A stretch of DNA of 64,000 bases from Alphaproteobacteria bacterium (GCA_028285305.1 JANQPV010000014.1:147158-211157); one strand, 5' to 3'; positions 28,031 through 37,135 are shown, counted from the first letter of the stretch. The notes: generated by a model not told the origin, from the letters alone. Numbers and translations are program-made.

Positions 28031-29483
28031 GGTCCCGTCCAATGACGCCGAGAGCTTGGCTCTCGCCCGTCCACTCAAGATAGGCTTTATACAGACAGCT
28101 TTGAGTGGCTTTAAGCCGATATTCCGCGGATGCTCGCATGTCCGAAATTGGATCGAATTCGTTTCGCAGCGCTCGGCAAGCTGTCTCGATATCCAGGTCT
28201 GCGAGAGCTGCGCCCCTCAGTGCATGTTCGGTCGCAGGGGCCCGCTTGGGGATCGCCGCCAATCCTCCAACGCCGATGCGGATATCTGCAACTGTACCCT
28301 GCCGGATGGTTGCGCGGACGGCCAGGCATGCCGCGGAGATGTCTTGGTCAAACCTCTTTGATATCTTGTACACGGATATCTTGTCGGAAGCGCTTGGCTT
28401 GGGGATACGGATCCGCTCCAAGATTTCGCCCGGCCGGAGATCTTGCTCGCCGTATGCGATAAAGAAGTCCTCGATGGGTAGTTCTCTCGTGCCATTCTTT
28501 GAGCTGACGATCAATGTCGCCCCTAAAGCAATGAGCGCCGGCATCGAGTCTCCGATCGGCGATCCATTCGCGATGTTTCCGCCCATCGTCCCTGAATTGC
28601 GGACCTGCACGGAGCCTAGTCTCCGCACCAACTCACCGAAGGAGGGATGCAGGGACTGGATCGCTGCGAATAGGTCTGTATACGTAACACCTGCGCCTAT
28701 GGTCAGATCCCGTTTTGACTCGATGATCTGTTTGAGTTCGCGGACACGTGTCACATCGATGATCGAATTCAGATCTTTAAGACGCTTCGTCACCCATAGA
28801 CCGACATCCGTGCCACCCGCCAGGATTGTCGCCTTCGGTGACTTCTCTAAGAGGTCATGTAAATCGGTCAGCGTTTGAGGCGCGACATAATGGAAGGTTT
28901 GCTCCGTGTCGGCACTTTCGTGGGTGATGGTGAGAGGACGGTCCCTTTGAATGTCTTTCAGCGCGGCGCCGTTCGGCTCAGCATCGTTGGACGTGTAGGT
29001 CCCCATAGATTGGGCCGCAGCGATAATCGGACCATACCCCGTGCAACGACACAAATTTCCCGCTAAGGCATCATTGACCGTGTCGAGATCCGGCGTTCGG
29101 TCGTTCAGATATAATTCGTACAGCGCCATAACGATGCCGGGCGTGCAAAAGCCGCACTGAGAACCGTGTTTGTCCACCATTGCTTGCTGAACCGGGTGAA
29201 GCGACCCATCGCCTGCGCTCAGACTTTCAACCGTGACCAGCTCTTTTCCGTCGAGCGCAGGCAAAAACAGAATGCACGTGTTCACGGCCCTGTACTGGAC
29301 GCGGCCGTTCCTCAGTTCACCAAGGACCATCGTGCACGCGCCGCAATCCCCTTCCCGGCATCCTTCTTTGGCTCCAGTGCGGCCGAGTGTTTGACGGACG
29401 TAATCCAGAACCGTCATCGTGGGATTAACGTCTTTAACCGTGTGGACATCTCCGCCGAGAAGAAACCTTATGGCATCGCTCAT
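28017..29483 (-). CDS. xdhA: Xanthine dehydrogenase, FeS/FAD subunit
   Basis: Small subunit of 488 residues. The N-terminal plant-type 2Fe-2S domain shows CREGDCGACT (about 42-51), the second 2Fe-2S domain has CGFCTPG and CRCTGYGPI, then come the FAD domain (TILAGGTDVGL, GTMGGNIANGSPIGD) and the CO-dehydrogenase flavoprotein C-terminal domain. With XdhB it oxidises hypoxanthine to xanthine to urate, reducing NAD. It follows uraH by 15 bases. Confidence 0.96.
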   Translation of the reverse strand: MSDAIRFLLGGDVHTVKDVNPTMTVLDYVRQTLGRTGAKEGCREGDCGACTMVLGELRNGRVQYRAVNTCILFLPALDGKELVTVESLSAGDGSLHPVQQAMVDKHGSQCGFCTPGIVMALYELYLNDRTPDLDTVNDALAGNLCRCTGYGPIIAAAQSMGTYTSNDAEPNGAALKDIQRDRPLTITHESADTEQTFHYVAPQTLTDLHDLLEKSPKATILAGGTDVGLWVTKRLKDLNSIIDVTRVRELKQIIESKRDLTIGAGVTYTDLFAAIQSLHPSFGELVRRLGSVQVRNSGTMGGNIANGSPIGDSMPALIALGATLIVSSKNGTRELPIEDFFIAYGEQDLRPGEILERIRIPKPSASDKISVYKISKRFDQDISAACLAVRATIRQGTVADIRIGVGGLAAIPKRAPATEHALRGAALADLDIETACRALRNEFDPISDMRASAEYRLKATQSCLYKAYLEWTGESQALGVIGRDHAHG

Positions 29484-29498
29484 CCGGTCACCTCTTCT

Positions 29499-29855
29499 CT
29501 AACTGCCCCGATATGTCGAATATCCGTACGGGGAAACGAGCAAAGGCACATGGTAATGAGAGGCCGTATCGTGAACGCCGAAGCGTAAGCTCACGACATC
29601 CAAAAAAGGCGGTTCCGGTAGTTTCAAGCCTAGGCCTCGGAAGTAATCGGCAACACTATATTCAAGCTGGTACTCGCCCGTCTCGAAGGCGGCCCCCTCC
29701 AAAAGGGGTTGATCCGTGCGTCCCTGAGCGTTGGTTGACGTTTCTGCTAGCTTTTGGATGTCTCCGGTGCCCAACCTGCGATAGAGGCGAACAACCATTC
29801 CCTCCGCAGGCAAACCATTGGAGGTATCCAATACATGGGTCGTCAATCGAGACAT
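29499..29855 (-). CDS. uraH: 5-hydroxyisourate hydrolase
   Basis: Transthyretin-like enzyme, 118 residues, converting the unstable urate oxidation product to OHCU. Family signatures are THVLDTSNGLPA at the N terminus, the SHYHVPLLVSPYGYSTYRGS C terminus and its final YRGS. There is no signal peptide, so it is cytosolic. It is the first gene of the uraH-xdhA-xdhB-puuD unit and is preceded by a perfect 16-bp palindrome. Confidence 0.97.
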   Translation of the reverse strand: MSRLTTHVLDTSNGLPAEGMVVRLYRRLGTGDIQKLAETSTNAQGRTDQPLLEGAAFETGEYQLEYSVADYFRGLGLKLPEPPFLDVVSLRFGVHDTASHYHVPLLVSPYGYSTYRGS

Positions 29856-29915
29856 GTGTCTTTCGCATTTCGTTATGCTTCGGGAACTATTTCATCCGAA
29901 TTCGGGAAAAGCAAT

Positions 29916-29931
29916 AAATTGTGCACAATTT
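29916..29931. promoter_or_regulatory. Perfect 16-bp palindrome before uraH (candidate purine operator)
   Basis: AAATTGTGCACAATTT is identical to its reverse complement and lies 61 bases before the uraH start. Its core TTGT-N2-ACAA matches the dyads before deoB/gntR and before the TonB receptor gene. A second imperfectly spaced dyad, TTGATTG (29938-29944) and CAATCAA (29955-29961), lies just upstream. Both are plausible regulator sites for uraH-xdhA-xdhB-puuD. Confidence 0.6.
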
Positions 29932-30028
29932 GACGGGTTGATTGTACCAATGTTCAATCAATGAACAGCCCAGGATTTGAACGCTGAGCGACGAACCCGC
30001 AGAGTGCCGGTGACGGATCGCAGTTGTC

Positions 30029-31096
30029 TCAGACCGCGATCTTCTCCCACGCCGCGACATCCCGGCGCAGTTTGTCTTTGAGTTTTGGCTCGCAAAAGGC
30101 CGCTTCGATGGCGTTTTTCGTGAATTGAATCATTTGGGCCGGTGCCAGGCTGTGAGCTCTTGCAACTCTGTCGTATTCGACATCGATTTGTGTATCGAAG
30201 AAGGGCGGGTCGTCCGTACTCACCGTAACATTCAATCCCTCTTCGAGATAGTGGGCGACGGGATGGGCTTCGATGGACGGGAAGAGCCCCAACGCGACAT
30301 TCGAACTGGGACAATTTTCCAAAGTGATGCCCTCCCCCCGAATGCGAGGGATGAGATCCGGTTCTTCGATGGCGCGAACGCCGTGGCCCAAACGTGAAAT
30401 GGGCAAGGCATCCAGTGTGGCCCGGATTGAGTTGGGACCGATCTCGCCGGAATGAGCCGTCAGACCCAGGCCCGCTCCGCGGGCAACCTCAAAGGCCGGG
30501 CGAAACTCTCGCGGGTCCCGGTACGTTTCATCCCCCGCGATTCCAAGACCGGTTACCAGGGGATGTGGATTGGTTTCAGTTTTTAGGGCAGTATCGAACG
30601 CTCCTTCCACGCCCCAATGGCGGACCACGGTCAGGATGAACCGGGCATCGACATCATGGGTCTTTTTGGACTCGGCGACGGCGCTTTCCAAGCAATTCAG
30701 AAACCCGTGATAAGACAATCCGCGCTGTTCCACGTGTGCGGACGATATGCCGAGTTCGACATATTTCAGGCCCACCTCCGCAGAACGCGTGAGGTAATCA
30801 ACGGTGATGTCGAAATAGTCCTCTTCGGTGCGCACGAGTTCTGCCACGGCGTCATAGACGTCCATGAACTCCATAAAGTCGGCAAACTTATACCTGCCCT
30901 CGTCATCCAACAAACGATCGATACGTTCCCCATGACGCTCCGCCAGCTTTTGCGCCAAGGCGGGGCGAACGGATCCTTCGATGTGACAGTGGAGTTCGAC
31001 AAGCGGCATCTGGAGTTTGGGCTTCCCCCCGCCATCCTTTTTGTCTCCTGAGTTCCGACGGAACAAGGATTGAAAAAGAGAGCCTGACTTTGCCAT
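30029..31096 (-). CDS. add: Adenosine deaminase
   Basis: Metal-dependent deaminase, adenosine or deoxyadenosine to inosine, 355 residues. Seen motifs are VELHCHIEGSVRP near 33 (zinc ligands), LTAHSGE near 217, RLGHGVRA and VSTDDPPFF near 300. A basic N-terminal extension of about 25 residues precedes the catalytic core. It feeds Pnp. The gene lies 136 bases behind the TonB receptor in the same direction, with three hairpins in the gap, so its expression may depend on partial read-through. Confidence 0.93.
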   Translation of the reverse strand: MAKSGSLFQSLFRRNSGDKKDGGGKPKLQMPLVELHCHIEGSVRPALAQKLAERHGERIDRLLDDEGRYKFADFMEFMDVYDAVAELVRTEEDYFDITVDYLTRSAEVGLKYVELGISSAHVEQRGLSYHGFLNCLESAVAESKKTHDVDARFILTVVRHWGVEGAFDTALKTETNPHPLVTGLGIAGDETYRDPREFRPAFEVARGAGLGLTAHSGEIGPNSIRATLDALPISRLGHGVRAIEEPDLIPRIRGEGITLENCPSSNVALGLFPSIEAHPVAHYLEEGLNVTVSTDDPPFFDTQIDVEYDRVARAHSLAPAQMIQFTKNAIEAAFCEPKLKDKLRRDVAAWEKIAV

Positions 31097-31139
31097 TTTC
31101 GGGACCCTCCTTAGCGTCCCAACGATTGGTTAAAATGAA

Positions 31140-31217
31140 GGGGTCCGGAAAACCGAACCCCTTTTGATCTCCGCACGGAGAGGGCTATGACCCTTGCCCA
31201 GAGGAAAAAGGGCAAGG
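31140..31217 (-). terminator. Cluster of hairpins after the TonB receptor gene
   Basis: Three inverted repeats fill the gap before add: CCTTGCCC/GGGCAAGG (31192-31217), TCTCCG/CGGAGA (31168-31181) and GGGGTCCGG/CCGAACCCC with one mismatch (31140-31161). On the minus strand the last is followed by CTTCATTTT. They probably terminate or attenuate transcription of the receptor gene. Confidence 0.55.
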
Positions 31218-31232
31218 ATAGGATGTCCTAAA

Positions 31233-33620
31233 CTAGAATTGGCCTTTCAATTCAATTCCCCAGGTGGGAGGCTCGTTAATGAAGCCAACCAGATTGTTGA
31301 AGTCGATACCACCTGTCAGAGAAAGGTCGTTCGTGATGTTTCGTCCGAACGCCGCGACTTCGTACTGGCCTTCGTTCCAGGCATAGCCTGCGCGAAGACC
31401 GCCCTCTAACAAGAAGCCATCGTTGAACTCTGCGGAGTCATAAAGGAAGAAACTCACTTTGGTTCTTAACGCCCAATCCGTGTACATAAAGAACTCGCTG
31501 GACCCACCTCTCACCGGAATGCCGTAGCGCGCCGTCCAGTTTGCAATCCATCTTGGCGCCTGCGGGAGGCGGTTGCCGTCAAGAATTGCGTTACCGTTTA
31601 CGTCGAGCGGATCCAAGACCGTGCAAGGCGTGATCGGCGCTCCGCAAGGAGCAGTGGTCAGATTCGGATCATCGATCTCGGTGAAGTTATAGCTGGTTCC
31701 CATGGTAAGGAACAAATTCTCAAGAGGAGCGACCTCAGCTTCCAACTCGAAGCCGTACCCTTTTGTTTCGTCAGCATTGATCAGCGTGTTGAAGTTACCG
31801 GCGCCACCAACGGCCGTCAGTTGCTGATCGTTAATCTTGTAATAGAAACCTGTCATATTGAGACGGGCGCGATTACCAAACAAGTCCGCCTTGAAACCAG
31901 CTTCATAAGACATGATTGTTTCGGTGTCGCCCACACTAATGGACGCGTTGACCAAGTCCTGGGAGTCGGGAATTCCATCGGCATTTAGGTCCGCCGCAAA
32001 GAAACCGATCCGTCCCTGGATGCTGGGCGCGCGGAAACCTTTGGCGACACGAGTAAATAAGAGCACATCTTCAGTGGCTTCGTACGAGAGGCTTGCATCC
32101 CACGATATGACCTCATCGTCTGTCTCTACAGGAGCAGGCGTGATCGGGCCGCCAAACTCCAAGAACGCAGGCCTTGTATCTATAGGCCGGGACGCCTCAA
32201 AATCCTTCGTTTCATCCGTATACCGAACGCCGCCGCGCAGATTGAGCTGTTCGGTTAGATCGATATCTACCGAGGCAAACACTGCCCACGAGTTCGTCTT
32301 TTGATTCTGGAAGGCTTCAGCGACGGGATCTTCGACACCGGCTTGAATGGCTGTGTCTCCAAAATCGAAAGTCTCGATGTCGACGTTCTCATAGAAGTAG
32401 AAGAACCCTACTTGAGCATCAACTCGGCCCCACTCGTTGGACGAGAGCCGAAGCTCTTGGGTAAATTGATCCAGGTGCGGAATATTGTCCTGGGTGTCCG
32501 CTCGGAAGGGGATAATCCCCGGACCACCGACGGCAGGAGGCGTTGCCTCAAATCCGTCGCCGAACAAATCGCCGATACCGCCGTCGATGTCGCCGCGAGT
32601 GAAGATTTCAACGTTCTCGTAGCCTGAAATTGAGGTTAGCGTGACGGAGCCGAAGTCATACTCCAAATTGGCGATACCGCCGAATTCGTTGACTTCCTGA
32701 AAGTTGGGGCTGTCCTGATAGACTTCGTCCCGCTCAAAGTCGGCGAGCGTACCGCCTGTAAATCCAGGATTGGTCTGATTTACCTGGTAACTATCAACGA
32801 TCCCATCATCACTTCCGTCCGCAATGTTGGCTCGGAACACCCGCGCTGTACCGCGGAGACGTCTTGCGTGGACATTGAACAGGCCGGAAAATTTGTCATT
32901 CGGTTCGAACAGCAATTGAAGCCGAGCTGCGAATTCATCGAACCCTTCTAAGGCATCTTCTTCTTCAAATCCCACCGCTACGTTATCGACCCAGTCGTCC
33001 CTGCGTTGGAACAGTACGGATGCCCGGCCGGATGTAACATCGTTCAAGGGACCGCCGACAGCGCCCTCTACATTGATTGCGTTAAACCTTCCGTACCCAA
33101 CCTTACCGTAGCCGCTGAACTCTTGGCTGGGCTTGACCGAATCGAACTTCACGATACCGGCCGGCGTGTTCCGTCCAAAGAGCGTGCCTTGAGGGCCCCG
33201 AAGAACTTCGACGCGCTCCAAATCGAAAAGCGGGAAGCCCTTGAGAATTGGGTTCTCGAGGATGACGTCATCGTAGACCAAGGAAACGGGCTGGGATGAG
33301 TTCAGGTCGAAATCGGTGTTGCCGAGTCCTCTAATATAGAATCTTGGAAACGCTCTGCCGAAGGACGATTCGATTTGCAAACTAGGAATGCGTGCGGACA
33401 AAAAACGGATATCTAATCCGCCTGACGCTAAAACGTCCAACTTTTCGCCGCTTACCGTTGCAACGGAAACCGGGATATCTTGAACGTTCTCCGCCCGTTT
33501 CGTCGCCGTTACGACAATTTCATCAATCTGTGCGAAGGAGACGCCAACGGACCCCGCCAGAAGCGCTGCGGTTGCGGTTGACGCCACCGCAAACTTTCGA
33601 AACCTTTTACCTATCACCAT
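31233..33620 (-). CDS. TonB-dependent outer-membrane receptor
   Basis: A 795-residue gated beta-barrel. It has a signal peptide (residues 1-30, ending VSFA), a TonB box DEIVVTATKR, the plug domain with VLRGPQGTLFGRNTPAG, and a barrel ending in a C-terminal phenylalanine (ELKGQF). Ligand is not deducible from sequence. The neighbouring adenosine deaminase, the nearby xdh genes and the same TTGT-N2-ACAA dyad in its promoter suggest a purine compound or nucleic-acid breakdown product rather than a siderophore. No siderophore genes are nearby. Confidence 0.95.
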   Translation of the reverse strand: MVIGKRFRKFAVASTATAALLAGSVGVSFAQIDEIVVTATKRAENVQDIPVSVATVSGEKLDVLASGGLDIRFLSARIPSLQIESSFGRAFPRFYIRGLGNTDFDLNSSQPVSLVYDDVILENPILKGFPLFDLERVEVLRGPQGTLFGRNTPAGIVKFDSVKPSQEFSGYGKVGYGRFNAINVEGAVGGPLNDVTSGRASVLFQRRDDWVDNVAVGFEEEDALEGFDEFAARLQLLFEPNDKFSGLFNVHARRLRGTARVFRANIADGSDDGIVDSYQVNQTNPGFTGGTLADFERDEVYQDSPNFQEVNEFGGIANLEYDFGSVTLTSISGYENVEIFTRGDIDGGIGDLFGDGFEATPPAVGGPGIIPFRADTQDNIPHLDQFTQELRLSSNEWGRVDAQVGFFYFYENVDIETFDFGDTAIQAGVEDPVAEAFQNQKTNSWAVFASVDIDLTEQLNLRGGVRYTDETKDFEASRPIDTRPAFLEFGGPITPAPVETDDEVISWDASLSYEATEDVLLFTRVAKGFRAPSIQGRIGFFAADLNADGIPDSQDLVNASISVGDTETIMSYEAGFKADLFGNRARLNMTGFYYKINDQQLTAVGGAGNFNTLINADETKGYGFELEAEVAPLENLFLTMGTSYNFTEIDDPNLTTAPCGAPITPCTVLDPLDVNGNAILDGNRLPQAPRWIANWTARYGIPVRGGSSEFFMYTDWALRTKVSFFLYDSAEFNDGFLLEGGLRAGYAWNEGQYEVAAFGRNITNDLSLTGGIDFNNLVGFINEPPTWGIELKGQF

Positions 33621-34072
33621 TTTCCCCTTTTTCTTTCAATCGGCTTCCGGTCTTGCCCACCTTGCCGATCACCAACGTTATGGCTTTTGCCGCACCTCGC
33701 CAAAGATGCTGACACCATTTGTTTCATGGTTAACGCTCAGATCAATACTGACGCCGCCCCAATTGGATTGTCAACAATCCGGCTTCCACACCGTCAACAA
33801 TTAGATTTTGCCGTGCAACCACGATCAACGACTGGAGGATAAAAGTGAACGCGTCTGTCTGTTGAGCATCTTTTGATATGCATTCTGAGAAAAACTGCCA
33901 AAAATTTCACCAGAACCAGCTCCCAAGACACTCCATCTCAACCGATTTCGTCAATTGGAAAGCTCCATCAATGAGAGAAATCCGCTCCCTCAGTGGGTAA
34001 CAACCGGCGAAGTGTTGCAGTTGCCACACACTTTTTGGCCGTTGGATTGCGCGTCTTTGCCACTTGTTCGCG
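33621..34072. other. 452-base spacer upstream of the TonB receptor
   Basis: No convincing gene is present. It holds the receptor promoter and the candidate operator at 33765-33780. A second half-site (GTCAACAATT at 33793-33802) repeats part of the operator 23 bases away. The remainder toward the VOC gene shows nothing recognisable. Confidence 0.6.
33765..33780. promoter_or_regulatory. Palindromic operator before the TonB receptor gene
   Basis: GGATTGTCAACAATCC has perfect seven-base arms around a two-base centre, 145 bases before the receptor start. On the minus strand it contains a TTGACA that could serve as a -35 box, so binding would block the promoter. Its core TTGT-N2-ACAA is shared with the sites before uraH and deoB/gntR. 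Confidence 0.55.
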
Positions 34073-34468
34073 CTAGTTCGAGTATTGGATCAGATCCCAC
34101 TTGTTGCCGAATTCATCTTCAAAAACGACGACTTTGCCGTAGGCCTCCTGTCTCGGCTCCTCCAAGAAGTGGACGCCGCTCGCCAGAAATGCGACATAGT
34201 CCCGGTCAAAGTCATCCGTCTGCAGAAAGAGTCCAACGCGATCCCCGGTTTGGCTACCAATGCGATCCTTTTGGATTTGCGTCATTGCCTTAGCCAAGAG
34301 AATCTTGGTTTCAGCATCTGTTGAGGGCGACACGACCACCCAGCGCTTGTCTTCGCTCAAAGGCGTGTCTTCCACCAAAGTGAAGCCGAGTGTGCTGACA
34401 AAATATGAAATCGCGCTGTCGTAGTCCGGCACGACCAATGTTACCAAAGAGAGGGCACGGCTTACCAT
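34073..34468 (-). CDS. VOC-family (glyoxalase/bleomycin-resistance-like) protein
   Basis: A 131-residue protein with the paired beta-alpha-beta-beta-beta fold pattern: SLVTLVVPDYDSAISYFVSTLGF at the start and VVFEDEFGNKWDLIQYSN at the end, the latter with the metal-ligand-like Glu/Asp region. Members are metal-dependent lyases, dioxygenases or binding proteins. The ATG at 34468 overlaps the stop of the SDR gene, so the two are coupled. Function is unknown. Confidence 0.8.
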   Translation of the reverse strand: MVSRALSLVTLVVPDYDSAISYFVSTLGFTLVEDTPLSEDKRWVVVSPSTDAETKILLAKAMTQIQKDRIGSQTGDRVGLFLQTDDFDRDYVAFLASGVHFLEEPRQEAYGKVVVFEDEFGNKWDLIQYSN

Positions 34469-35241
34469 CGGCTTTGCGCGGACATGCCCCCGTCGACCAC
34501 CAGATTCGATCCGGTGATCCACTCCGCCGCATCGCTCAAGAGGAAGAGTACGGCATTTGCGATATCACTCGGTTTTCCCAGTCTCGTCAAAGGTGCCTTC
34601 TCCTTCCAACGGGTCACACCCTCGGGCCATTGGTTCTCTAGTCCCTCCCGGTGGATCAGGCCAGGCGATACCGCGTTTACACGAATGTCATGCTCTCCTA
34701 ACTCAAGCGCCGCCGCCCGTGTGAGCATTAGTAGTCCTGCTTTGCTCGATGCATAATGACTGTGCCCGACAGCGGGATCCATGCCCTCAATCGAGGCTAT
34801 ATTCACAATCGATCCCGTAATTTTCCTCCGTATCCACCTCTTTGAAATCTCTTGAATGATCAGATGGCATGCCGTCAGATTTGCAGAAAGAACATCGTGC
34901 CATTCCTTTTGCGGCAATTCGGCGTAAGCGGATATTGGTTGGAGCGCTGCATTGTTCACGACCATAGTGGGAAACTCGCCCGCATCTTCTAGAGCGTCGA
35001 ACATTGCAGCTATCGCACCGGTTTCGGTCAGGTCTGCTTGATAAAGACGCGTCTTTGCACCAATAGAGGTCGCCGCACTCACCGCCGTTTCCGCACGTTG
35101 GGAGTCCGAGCGATAATGCACAATGACATTTGCTTTTGCGCGCGCCAGATCAGCGGCAATCCCTTTGCCGATGCCGCCACTTGCACCTGTCACAAGCGCC
35201 CAACGATCCTTCAAACCAAAGTGAGTTGTTTCAAATCCCAT
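34462..35241 (-). CDS. Short-chain dehydrogenase/reductase
   Basis: A classical SDR of about 259 residues with GASGGIGKGIA (cofactor), NNAALQP, the catalytic serine in VNIASIEG and YASSKAG, and the C-terminal VDGGMSAQSRW. ATG 35241 has a GAGAGG ribosome site; ATG 35256 is an alternative. It is coupled to the VOC gene downstream and divergent from a cupin. It looks like a glucose/ribitol-type dehydrogenase, but the substrate is unknown and no link to purines can be shown. Confidence 0.88.
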   Translation of the reverse strand: MGFETTHFGLKDRWALVTGASGGIGKGIAADLARAKANVIVHYRSDSQRAETAVSAATSIGAKTRLYQADLTETGAIAAMFDALEDAGEFPTMVVNNAALQPISAYAELPQKEWHDVLSANLTACHLIIQEISKRWIRRKITGSIVNIASIEGMDPAVGHSHYASSKAGLLMLTRAAALELGEHDIRVNAVSPGLIHREGLENQWPEGVTRWKEKAPLTRLGKPSDIANAVLFLLSDAAEWITGSNLVVDGGMSAQSRW

Positions 35242-35382
35242 AGAGGAACCTCTCATTTATTGCGCCAAAGTGTGATTGGCCCACATATTGACGACCGTCA
35301 GGTAATTGCGGAAAGTACGTGTCGGTCCAATTCGATCCGATATCTGATCCTTACGTCCGATAGACAGGCAAACGTCACGCGC

Positions 35383-35739
35383 ATGATCTTCAAAAACCCT
35401 AACACACAAGAGTATTGGTTCGAAGAAGGCCTTTTTGTCAAAGAGCTGATGAACAGTCCGGAAAATGACCGTGTTTCCGTCGCTCGTTGCCGCTTGCCCG
35501 CCGGCAAGCAGACCAGGTGGCACTCCCTTACCGTCACGGAATGGTACCTAATCCTTGAGGGTCAGGGGCGCTTGGAACTTGGGAGCGCTCCGCCGATTCA
35601 AGTGTCTGCAGATGATTGCGTCGAGATTGCCCCTGGGGAATCCCAACGCATCAAAAACATCGGAGACACTGATTTGATCTTCCAATCGGTCTGCATGCCA
35701 AGATTTACGCCTCAGAGCTTTTCCTTGCTGGAAACCTAA
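35383..35739 (+). CDS. Small cupin-domain protein
   Basis: A 118-residue single-domain cupin starting at MIFKNPNTQEYWFEEG. The first cupin motif (QTRWHSLTVTEWYLILEGQGRL region) and second motif (PGESQRIKNIGDTDL) are present, though the usual two-histidine metal set is incomplete. A longer in-frame extension upstream overlaps the SDR gene and is not supported. It lies 14 bases before the secreted amidohydrolase and is probably co-transcribed with it. Function is unknown. Confidence 0.8.
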   Translation: MIFKNPNTQEYWFEEGLFVKELMNSPENDRVSVARCRLPAGKQTRWHSLTVTEWYLILEGQGRLELGSAPPIQVSADDCVEIAPGESQRIKNIGDTDLIFQSVCMPRFTPQSFSLLET

Positions 35740-35753
35740 CCACAAGACGAACT

Positions 35754-37118
35754 ATGAATTCTTTCCTCTTACAGAGCCTCACCGTGTTCTTGCTCACCGT
35801 TGTATGGGGCGGCTTGGAAGCCGCCTCTTCTGCCGAACCTGCGTCTCTCCTGGTTAAGAACGCGCTTGTCGTCACGATGAATCCCAATAGGAACATTATC
35901 GAAGACGGTGTTGTCGTCATACGTCAGAACAAAATCATTGCGGTTGGGGATGCGAATATTTCCGGTCAGTACACACCTGATGAAACGATCGATGCCGAAG
36001 GCGACATTTTGATCCCTGGCATGATCAATCTCCATAATCATGTACCCATGGTCGCATTTCGCGGTTTGGCCGAAGACGGCTATACGGTCGGCGAGCGGTT
36101 GTTCAATTTTTTCTTTCCGCTCGAGAAAGCGCTTCTCGACAGAGAGCTTATCTTCGTATCCGCCCGTCACGCGGTGATGGAGATGGCCTTGGGGGGCGTA
36201 CTTGGCGAAACCGTGATTGGCTTTCCCGTCGTTGATGCGCCGGAGCCCTATGGCGGGCTGGCCTATGCGGAGAAATTTATTCAAGAGTATCTGAACGACG
36301 ATCTCATTACACCGGCCGTCGCACCGCACGCCCCTTATACCGTGTCGCCGCAAAAGCTCCTGGAGGCAAAAGCGCTTGCGGACAAGTACGATGTTCCGAT
36401 TCTTATGCATATGAGTGAATTCGAGGATGAGCGCCAGCGTACGCGAGAGGAGTTCGGTGAGATTCCGGCGGACGTGACGATTATTCAGTATCTGGACCGT
36501 ATTGGCTTTTTGAGCGACCGCCTTTTGGGCGCTCACGTCGTGTATACGGATCAAACCGATGTCGCCCTCTTAAAGGACAGGGGCGTTGGCGTCGCGCACA
36601 ATCCCAAAGCCAATACCAAAGATATGTCGGGCCTCGCGGCAGGCTGGGAAATCTATAAGTCTGAGGCAGCTATCGGATTGGGTACGGATGGGCCTATGAG
36701 TTCCAATCAGATGGATATCTTGTCCGTTATGCAATATGGCGCCAGAGTTGCACGCATCCGCCAAGGTACGGGCAAACCCTTTAAACCCGTTGAGCTCGTT
36801 GAAATGGCGACTTTGGGCGGCGCGCGCGCTCTCGATATGGAAGACGAAATCGGATCGATCGAGGTTGGCAAGCTCGCCGACTTGGTCTTGATCGACACCA
36901 AAGCCGCCAACATGCAGCCGAACTATGACGTGTACGCCACTCTCGTTTACGCGGCCTATCCCACGAATGTAAAAACAACGATCGTCAATGGACAGATCAT
37001 TGTCAAGGATCGCGAAATTCTGACATTTGACGTGTCCGCCCATCAAGAACGATGGGCCAAAATCCAAGACCGGGTTTCGACATTTGCGGAGACGCTGACA
37101 GCCAGCGACTCCGAATGA
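35754..37118 (+). CDS. Secreted amidohydrolase of the TrzA/MtaD (adenosine-derivative deaminase) type
   Basis: A 454-residue metal-dependent hydrolase. It has a convincing signal peptide (FLLQSLTVFLLTVVWGG, with likely cleavage near AASSA, residue 26), unusual for this cytosolic family. The metal motifs are LHNHVPM near 94, APHAPYT near 195, MHMSEFEDE near 220 and GTDGPMSS near 310. Relatives deaminate S-adenosylhomocysteine, methylthioadenosine, guanine or s-triazines. The neighbour guanine deaminase and nearby purine genes suggest a periplasmic purine or nucleoside deaminase; this is inference. Confidence 0.85.
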   Translation: MNSFLLQSLTVFLLTVVWGGLEAASSAEPASLLVKNALVVTMNPNRNIIEDGVVVIRQNKIIAVGDANISGQYTPDETIDAEGDILIPGMINLHNHVPMVAFRGLAEDGYTVGERLFNFFFPLEKALLDRELIFVSARHAVMEMALGGVLGETVIGFPVVDAPEPYGGLAYAEKFIQEYLNDDLITPAVAPHAPYTVSPQKLLEAKALADKYDVPILMHMSEFEDERQRTREEFGEIPADVTIIQYLDRIGFLSDRLLGAHVVYTDQTDVALLKDRGVGVAHNPKANTKDMSGLAAGWEIYKSEAAIGLGTDGPMSSNQMDILSVMQYGARVARIRQGTGKPFKPVELVEMATLGGARALDMEDEIGSIEVGKLADLVLIDTKAANMQPNYDVYATLVYAAYPTNVKTTIVNGQIIVKDREILTFDVSAHQERWAKIQDRVSTFAETLTASDSE

Positions 37119-37135
37119 GTCCGATCCGACAAGCG

